Below are positions 60,972-64,000 of a DNA stretch of 64,000 nt, piece by piece (positions within the stretch are counted from its first letter, which is position 1; the number at the start of each line of letters is the position of its first letter). The stretch comes from Collinsella sp. Lineage in GTDB: Bacteria; Actinomycetota; Coriobacteriia; Coriobacteriales; Coriobacteriaceae. A model generated the notes under the pieces. It ran no database searches. It was not told the DNA's origin and saw only the letters and a program-made list of their open reading frames with translations. The stretch covers positions 1 through 64,000 of the forward strand of contig DXMA01000002.1 of the NCBI GenBank assembly GCA_019414445.1. Reading direction: 5' to 3'. The translations under genes and the position numbers were made by a program.

Positions 60972-61588
60972 TACTCGGCCTCCTTTGCAGCGGCGGGCGT
61001 CTCAGCAGGTGCGTCGCCAGCGGCGGGCGCAGCAGGCTTCCCGGCAGGCGCGTCACCGGCACCGTCAGTCCCGGCCCCCGCAGCCACAAACCCGTCCTCG
61101 CCCAGCTCAACGCCACCGTCCCAGGTAGCGGCACCGCCCACGGTGAGCGGATCGCCACCGGCGCGCAACACGGTCTCCTTCTGGTCCAGGATGCCGCACG
61201 CCTCCACGATGGCATCGATCACCGTCTCGGGGCGAATGGCGCACCCGGGCGCGTACACGTCCACGGGAATCGCGCGGTCCACGCCGCCGATCACGTTGTA
61301 GGCATCGCGGAATACGCCGCCCGAGCATGCGCAGATACCGCAGGCCACCACGCACTTGGGCTCGAGCATCTGGTTGTAAATCTGACGCACGACGGGCAGG
61401 TTCTGGGCATTGACCGACCCCGTCACCAAAAAGATATCCGCATGCTTGGGGTTGCCGGTGTTGACCACGCCAAAGCGCTCCGCATCGAACAGCGGCGTGA
61501 GCGAGGCCAGCACCTCGATATCGCATCCGTTGCAGCTCGAGCCGTCGTAATGAATAACCCACGGCGAGCGCGACATTTTATGATCCAT
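60971..61588 (-). CDS. echC: Hydrogenase small subunit, NuoB-like (EchC-like)
   Basis: Residues 1-145 are the NuoB/PSST-like domain that binds the proximal 4Fe-4S cluster (SSCNGCDIEVLA, CGICACSGG, YAPGCAIRPE). It links the NiFe subunit to the membrane arm. The C-terminal 55 residues are Ala/Gly/Pro-rich and low-complexity (GDAPAGKPAAPAAGDAP), an extension not usual for the family. TAGGAGGCGGCATCC precedes ATG; an internal ATG four codons on is an alternative. Confidence 0.92.
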   Translation of the reverse strand: MDHKMSRSPWVIHYDGSSCNGCDIEVLASLTPLFDAERFGVVNTGNPKHADIFLVTGSVNAQNLPVVRQIYNQMLEPKCVVACGICACSGGVFRDAYNVIGGVDRAIPVDVYAPGCAIRPETVIDAIVEACGILDQKETVLRAGGDPLTVGGAATWDGGVELGEDGFVAAGAGTDGAGDAPAGKPAAPAAGDAPAETPAAAKEAE

Positions 61589-61600
61589 GGATGCCGCCTC

Positions 61601-64000
61601 CTAAATAAACACGTCGACGAGGATGGGCATAAGGTTGAGCAGGCCAAACACCAGCGCCACGCCCCAGCCGAGCTTAAAGCAGCTGCGCCAGGTGCTGCGT
61701 GCGAAGGTGTTGTCGATCAGCACCTCGACAAAATACGTCGCGGCCATCACGACCAGGGCTACGACCCAGCTCACCGGGTTGTCCCAAACAAAGAACATGC
61801 CCACCCACATCAAAAACAGCACGGTCTCACACCAGTGCATAAGGGTCATCTTGGCCAGCGTGCCGCCGCTCATCTCGGTGGCGACGCCCTGGACAATCTC
61901 CTGATGCGCGTGATGCGAGTACGAAAGGTCGAACGGCGACTTGCGTAGCTTGATGGTGAGCACCGCAAGCAGCGCCAAGAAAATGGGCGCGCTGTACACG
62001 ATGATGGGCGCCGACTGTCCGGTCACGGCGATGGAATCAAAGCTATCGGTGGCAAGGTACAGGCCCACGCTCATCAGCAGAACGGCGGGCTCGTAGCTCA
62101 TGACCTGCAGCAACTCGCGGTCGGCACCGACCTGGGCAAACGGGCTTTGCGTCGAGGCGGACGCCAGCACCACAAAGATCGCGGCGAGCGTAACCATAAA
62201 AGCGCACAGCAGCGTGTTGGAGCCCGACACAAAGATGCCGCCGCCCACGACGGTAAAGATGAGCGCGCACGCCATATAGGTATCGTCCATGGTGTTTACG
62301 CTGGCAGGGGCCTTGCGCAGCAGCTTGGCAACGTCGTAGAAGGGCTGCAGCAGGCGCGGGCCCACGCGGCCCTGCATGCGAGCCGAAAGTTTGCGGTCGA
62401 TGCCGTCGATCAAGCCGCCCGCAAGCGGCGCCAGCAAGGCAAACGCCACGGTGCCAATAAAGATGCCCACGACGCCCGAACCTTCGAAATACTTGCCGCG
62501 CAGCACCGAGGGCGCGCTCATGGCAAGCCGCTCGGGCCCAATCCATGCGCAACACAGCAGCGCAAACAAGATAATGCTGCAGCATACGACGCTACCCGCG
62601 GGGCCAATACGCTTCTCGCCAAGGGCGTCCTCCGAGTACCAATTGCGCTTTTCGGCCTTCACCTCGTGTCCCATCGAGCCGCGGAAATGGCGATATTTGT
62701 CGGTTCCCACGCCCGAAAGGTACACGTTGACGTGCGGTTTGTTGCTCACGCGGAATGACGTCAGCAGCACCACGGCGATAAAAGCCACGATAACCACCAT
62801 CAGATACATGGCGTCCTTGCCAATAACGTACGGCACGCGGCCAAACACCATGGCCAAGTAAGGCGACACCAGACCGCTCGAGATAACCGGAAACGCCACG
62901 CAGCACAGAATCAGCAGCGCGGCGATGGTGTTGAGGGCCATCCATTCGGTCTTATGGACATTGACCTCAACGTTTTGAGCCGTGGGGTCGACGCCCGAAA
63001 GCTTGGCAAGCCACTTGCCCCAGAAGTAAAACGTCGCGGCCGAGCCAAAGGCAAGCACCATGATCATGAGTACGTTGCCGGTCTGGGCAAACGCCACCAG
63101 GGCGCCCCACTTGGACACGAGCATGCCAAACGGGGCCACGAACATGCCCATAATGCCCAGCATCATCAGACGCGTAAGGTGCGGCATGCGGCTGAACATG
63201 CCGTCCATGTCCTCGATATTGCGGCTGCCGATATGATGCTCGGCCGTGCCCACGCACAGGAACAGCAGCGACTTTGCCACCGTATGGAACAGGATCAGGA
63301 AGATCGCGGCCCACACGGCCTCGGGCGCGCCGACGCCCAGGCAGGCGCTGATAAGGCCCAAGTTGGAAATGGTGGAGTACGCGAGCACGCGTTTGGCGTT
63401 GCTCTGCGAGATGGCCATGAGGGCAGCGAGCAAAAACGTGATGGCACCCACGCTCGTGACCATAAAGCCAGTCACGGGATAGATGGCATAGAGCGGGCTC
63501 AGCTTGACCATCAGGAACACGCCGGCTTTGACCATGGTTGACGAGTGCAGCAGGGCGCTCGTGGGCGTGGGGGCAACCATGGCACCCAATAGCCAAGTGT
63601 GGAACGGCATCTGTGCGGCCTTGGTGAGTGCGGCGAGCGACAGCAGAACGACCGGCATCACCAGCAGCGCGGATTGCGCGGTTCCGGCGCCGGAAAGCTC
63701 GATCATGCCCGAGATGGTCAGCGGCATGCCGTTAACGTGCAGGTACATGAGTCCGGCCAAAAACGCGATGCCGCCCAGCATGTTGAGGATGATCTGGGTG
63801 AAGGCGTTTTTTATGGCCTCGGGCGTGCGCGTGTAGCCAATCATGAGGAACGAGCACACGGTGGTGATTTCCCAGCCACAGAACAGCCACTCAAGGTTGT
63901 CGCTTGTCACGATGACGAACATGGCCGAGAGGAACAGGAACATAAGCGCCAGGAACTGCGGGCGTCGGTCGGGCGCCGCCTGCCCGCGCAGCGCTGCCTC
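61601..64000 (-). CDS. Fused EchA-EchB membrane subunit (NuoL/M-like plus NuoH-like), 5' partial
   Basis: The visible 799 codons run open to the window edge, so the N-terminus is missing. Residues up to about 450 are a NuoL/M/Mrp-type antiporter module (FCGWEITTVCSFLMIGYTR, KAAQMPFHTWLLGAM, LLHSSTMVKAGVFL, SISNLGL-type helix). After a soluble linker (about 420-465) the chain continues without a stop into a NuoH/EchB-like module (RMQGRVGPRLLQPFYD, QVGADRELLQVMSYEP, KLRKSPFDLSYSHHAHQE). In Ech, Hyc and Hyf complexes these are separate proteins. It couples electron flow to ion translocation. Its stop lies 12 bp before the small-subunit start. Confidence 0.88.
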   Translation of the reverse strand, partial: EAALRGQAAPDRRPQFLALMFLFLSAMFVIVTSDNLEWLFCGWEITTVCSFLMIGYTRTPEAIKNAFTQIILNMLGGIAFLAGLMYLHVNGMPLTISGMIELSGAGTAQSALLVMPVVLLSLAALTKAAQMPFHTWLLGAMVAPTPTSALLHSSTMVKAGVFLMVKLSPLYAIYPVTGFMVTSVGAITFLLAALMAISQSNAKRVLAYSTISNLGLISACLGVGAPEAVWAAIFLILFHTVAKSLLFLCVGTAEHHIGSRNIEDMDGMFSRMPHLTRLMMLGIMGMFVAPFGMLVSKWGALVAFAQTGNVLMIMVLAFGSAATFYFWGKWLAKLSGVDPTAQNVEVNVHKTEWMALNTIAALLILCCVAFPVISSGLVSPYLAMVFGRVPYVIGKDAMYLMVVIVAFIAVVLLTSFRVSNKPHVNVYLSGVGTDKYRHFRGSMGHEVKAEKRNWYSEDALGEKRIGPAGSVVCCSIILFALLCCAWIGPERLAMSAPSVLRGKYFEGSGVVGIFIGTVAFALLAPLAGGLIDGIDRKLSARMQGRVGPRLLQPFYDVAKLLRKAPASVNTMDDTYMACALIFTVVGGGIFVSGSNTLLCAFMVTLAAIFVVLASASTQSPFAQVGADRELLQVMSYEPAVLLMSVGLYLATDSFDSIAVTGQSAPIIVYSAPIFLALLAVLTIKLRKSPFDLSYSHHAHQEIVQGVATEMSGGTLAKMTLMHWCETVLFLMWVGMFFVWDNPVSWVVALVVMAATYFVEVLIDNTFARSTWRSCFKLGWGVALVFGLLNLMPILVDVFI

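Overview
The window is GC-rich (except for a few AT-rich intergenic stretches), densely coded and has strong Shine-Dalgarno sites. Its gene content points to an anaerobic gut actinobacterium of the class Coriobacteriia, most like Collinsella: several PTS sugar systems with 6-phospho-beta-glucosidases, LuxR-type two-component pairs with multi-membrane sensors, an energy-converting group 4 [NiFe] hydrogenase, luxS, and an NRAMP-related transporter of the kind described from Eggerthella. The assignment to Collinsella is inference, because there is no rRNA or other marker gene here. No tRNA, rRNA, CRISPR array, transposase or prophage was seen.

Layout. 0.5-4.8 kb (+): an envelope-type operon of zinc-ribbon proteins (YdjG-like, SPFH/YdjI-like) and a lipoprotein. 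5-9 kb (-): a translationally coupled signalling trio (membrane sensor, histidine kinase, LuxR regulator). 9.1-10.5 kb (-): a GH1 6-phospho-beta-glucosidase. 10.9-12.0 kb (+): a lone AAA ATPase flanked by palindromic repeats, apparently an inserted cassette. 12.2-14.7 kb (-): DUF4867 protein, luxS and a ROK protein. 14.7-25.8 kb (-): a carbohydrate locus with esterase, GH140-like hydrolase, lactose-type PTS (its IIC frameshifted), sugar isomerase, split transketolase, FGGY kinase and a membrane protein; a LacI regulator faces it at 25.9 kb. Together these could import, cleave and catabolise a branched-pentose (apiose-type) glycoside. 26.9-32.2 kb (-): a LacI regulator and a classical antiterminator-controlled bgl operon (LicT-like, PTS EIIBC, GH1), with ribonucleic antiterminator sites visible in the leader. 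32.3-34.3 kb (-): ribokinase plus nucleoside hydrolase. 34.4-36.7 kb (+): an OatA-type acyltransferase. 37.2-40.3 kb (-): an NRAMP-related (probably Mg2+) transporter with an MgtE/CBS-type membrane partner. 40.6-46.4 kb (-): a degenerate polysaccharide deacetylase, PRC-barrel and YtxH proteins, a CNNM/CorC protein and a haemolysin III protein. 46.6-48.9 kb: an alpha/beta hydrolase and a DUF362 ferredoxin-like protein. 49-58 kb: a MacB-type ABC exporter, then an ABC-2 exporter with two permeases divergent from its own two-component system (Lnr/Lia-like). 58.8-64 kb (-): the Ech-type hydrogenase, whose two membrane subunits are fused into one polypeptide that runs off the window.

The most unusual material is non-coding. 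A 0.7-kb stretch at 58.0-58.7 kb holds three successive elements, each with 25-28 bp nearly perfect inverted arms around an invariant 14-mer core (AAAACCGCAGGTAG) placed at a fixed distance from the arms. A fourth member with different arms lies 47 kb away at 10.7 kb. Other families are also present: REP-like units built on TTTAAGAACGTCCCCAA, paired GATCTGTAACAG hairpins, and a 227-bp AT-rich element with 28-bp terminal inverted repeats.
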